NCBI GenBank assembly: GCA_947499005.1
Contig: CANMML010000022.1
Coordinates: 1 to 64,000 of the forward strand
Length of the DNA: 64,000 nt
Direction: 5' to 3'
Source: an uncultured Aquimarina sp.
Lineage (GTDB): Bacteria > Bacteroidota > Bacteroidia > Flavobacteriales > Flavobacteriaceae
The position numbers and the translations under genes are program-made. A model generated the notes under the pieces. That model was not told the origin of the DNA. It did not search any database and saw only the letters and a list, made by a program, of their open reading frames with translations. This document shows positions 62,002 through 64,000 of this stretch, one piece after another; positions within the stretch are counted from its first letter, which is position 1; every line of letters begins with the position of its first letter.

Positions 62002-62685
62002 ATGAATAGACTAACTCGAATAACAGCAATTCTAATTCAATTACAATCTAAAAAGATTGTTACTGCAAGTGAAATAGCTGGAAGATTTGAAATTAGCTTA
62101 AGAACTGTTTATAGAGATATTAAAACGCTACAAGAATCCGGAGTTCCAATAGGTTCAGAAAATGGTACGGATATTTTATTGTTGAAGGATATTCATTACA
62201 CCAATAATGATTACTCAAGAAGAAACAAATGCTCTAATTGTTTCAGAAAAATTAATTCTAAACCAAGGAGACACTTCCTTGATTAAAGATTTCAATTCCT
62301 TATTAATTAAAATAAAATCGACTCTTAGGCTTTTGAAAAAGAAGGAATTTCAAAACTATAGAATAGAATAGAGCCCTCAACGAAAAACGAAAAAAATAAA
62401 AGTAATTGGCTGTCTTCAATTCAAAAGTCAATTACCAATTCAAATGTTATTAAAATCAATTACTTCTCAATTTACAAAGATGAACATACAACTCGTAAAA
62501 TTGAACCTCTTGCCATTTATTTCACTGAGAGCTCTTGGATTTTAGTCGCATTCTGTCGCTTACGAAACAACCTACGTGAATTTAGATTAGATAGAATTTC
62601 AACACTCTTTATTACTTCTTAAATATTTGATTTTCAACCAGATTTTTCATTAAATGATTATTTCAAGAAATTTATTGAAGTATAG
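62002..62685 (+). pseudogene. YafY-type HTH/WYL transcriptional regulator, decayed
   Basis: HTH RLTRITAILIQLQSKKIVTASEIAGRFEISLRTVYRDIKTLQESGVPIGSENG intact to 62286; WYL part NWLSSIQKSITNSNVIKINYFSIYKDEHTTRKIEPLAIYFTESSWILVAFCRLRNNLREFRLDRIS in another frame with stops. Confidence 0.85.
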
Positions 62686-62744
62686 TTGACATAGGGTTGT
62701 CACTCCTCCCATTTACATTTGTCTCATAAACTTAAATATATCAA

Positions 62745-63134
62745 ATGAAGCATTTATTAATTGGTATTATAGCTATCGTATTGATTAGCTGTAACTCTCA
62801 AAACAAAACAAATATGAGCGAACAAAGTAAAAAAGTAGGGACAATTGAATTGGTTATTTTTGACACCTATCCTCAATATTCCAAAACAGAAGTGATAGCA
62901 GCAGCAAAAGCCGTCAATCCTGTAGCAGAAAAATTTGATGGCTACATTGGAAGGAAGCTAGCTGTGGACAAAAACGGTAAATGGACTGATATTGTTTATT
63001 GGACAGACCTTAAATCAGCTGAACATGCTGCACAAGAAATTTTGAAAAGTGAAACTTGTCAAAAATTCTTTGGAATGATAAATCAAGAAACTATGCAATT
63101 TATGCATCTTGAACCTGTAATTGATGTCAAATAA
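62745..63134 (+). CDS. Small lipoprotein, dimeric alpha/beta-barrel-like
   Basis: Lipobox VLISC; ELVIFDTYPQYSKTEVIAAAKAVNPVAEKFDGYIGRKLAVDKNGKWTDIVYWTDLKSAE. Confidence 0.7.
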   Translation: MKHLLIGIIAIVLISCNSQNKTNMSEQSKKVGTIELVIFDTYPQYSKTEVIAAAKAVNPVAEKFDGYIGRKLAVDKNGKWTDIVYWTDLKSAEHAAQEILKSETCQKFFGMINQETMQFMHLEPVIDVK

Positions 63135-63140
63135 AAAGAT

Positions 63141-63623
63141 ATGACTAAAAACGACATAATTGAAAGGGTTCAGGGAGAATTTGATGGTCTTGTCCTAAAT
63201 AAAAATTGGGGAGAAGTCGGACTATTTTACAATCCAGAAAATAAACTAAGTAAGGGAATCTATCTATTGACATTCAAGGAAAAAGATGGTTTAAATGATA
63301 AAGCTTCAAATACGGATAGAAATGGAGTATTTAGGTTAAACGTTGGAATATCAAAAGATACCTTTTTTAGGTTATTTGGAGAAAGACCCAAAAGACCAAA
63401 GGCAGGCCAAATAATTGATATGCCTTATGACTTTTCAGAACTTAATAAAATAATGCCTCATCCGATTTATGGTTGGATGAATTGGATTTGTATTTTAAAT
63501 CCGACAAGGGAAACTTTTGATAAATTATTTCCACTAATCGAAGAAGGATATTATTTAGCTTTAAAGAAATACGAAAAGAAAAGAAAAGGGCTTAACAACG
63601 TAAAAAAACATAGGGCGGTCTAA
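63141..63623 (+). CDS. DUF6194-like protein
   Basis: WGEVGLFYNPENKLSKGIYLLTFKEKDGLNDKASNTDRNGVFRLNVGISKDTFFRLFG..HPIYGWMNWICILNP. Confidence 0.75.
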   Translation: MTKNDIIERVQGEFDGLVLNKNWGEVGLFYNPENKLSKGIYLLTFKEKDGLNDKASNTDRNGVFRLNVGISKDTFFRLFGERPKRPKAGQIIDMPYDFSELNKIMPHPIYGWMNWICILNPTRETFDKLFPLIEEGYYLALKKYEKKRKGLNNVKKHRAV

Positions 63624-63783
63624 GGTTGTTCGAAAGGTTTGGGATAATCAACAATGTCGCCAAATATAAAATTTGGCGTTTATGAGAAAAAAGATAAAAG
63701 CAAAATATTTATATTTGGCTTAGTACCAACCCGAAACGTATCGCTTATCATCTGCCCTACGTTTCTTATACTGAACGTTGGGC
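63590..63783. other. attC-like imperfect palindrome (integron-cassette-like boundary)
   Basis: GCTTAAC (RYYYAAC) at 63590-63596 and GTTGGGC (GTTRRRY) at 63777-63783; arms share AAAC(A/G)TAGGGC(G/A)G and CCAAATATAAA in inverted orientation. Confidence 0.55.
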
Positions 63784-63796
63784 ACAAAAATCAACT

Positions 63797-64000
63797 ATGA
63801 AAATCATAAAACTATTAAGCATCATATTAATTTTATCTTTTGAAGCTACTTATTCACAAAATATAATCATTAATAGAGAACCATTTATATTAAAACTTCC
63901 TGTTGATGGTAAACAATATTATAAACAAGAAATAAAAACTTCTCCCTATTTTGTTAAAGAAAATGATCTTCAGATATACCCAGGAGAAAAATTATTGATT
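63797..64000 (+). CDS. Secreted protein, 3' truncated by window end
   Basis: Open frame MKIIKLLSIILILSFEATYSQNIIINREPFILKLPVDGKQYYKQ.. with signal peptide; not in the ORF track because it runs off the window. Confidence 0.65.
   Translation, partial: MKIIKLLSIILILSFEATYSQNIIINREPFILKLPVDGKQYYKQEIKTSPYFVKENDLQIYPGEKLLI

Overview
The window is a low-GC chromosomal segment. Gene content, the TAnnTTTG-type promoter candidates and the T9SS-type surface proteins point to the Flavobacteriaceae (inference). About 57 kb is core genome: nrnA-like, rapA-like, tRNA-Met, a SRPBCC/SDR/photolyase operon, mscS, rluA, GH16, acs, murA, amidase, lptD, proC, a compact zeaxanthin-type carotenoid operon (merR-crtI-crtB-crtZ-crtY), htpG, ompA, gapA, pfkA, dsbD-like, tilS and an arsenate-reductase-like gene. 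It also holds three large repetitive secreted proteins, one of 3058 aa. The last ~7 kb (57.1-64 kb) is an accessory patchwork: IS1182-like and group-II-intron-like remnants, a decayed YafY regulator, an uncharacterised three-gene cassette, and a site resembling an integron attC. The observations I rate highest are: (i) a conserved two-hairpin leader in front of two surface-protein genes, with complementary changes in the second stem and a topologically similar leader before a third; (ii) imperfect repeats with 7-bp periodicity in two intergenic regions and, as in-frame 3x7 bp blocks, twice inside the 3058-aa gene; (iii) the attC-like palindrome with exact RYYYAAC and GTTRRRY ends; (iv) the uncharacterised three-gene cassette. 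No database or folding search was run; all family names come from reading the sequence.
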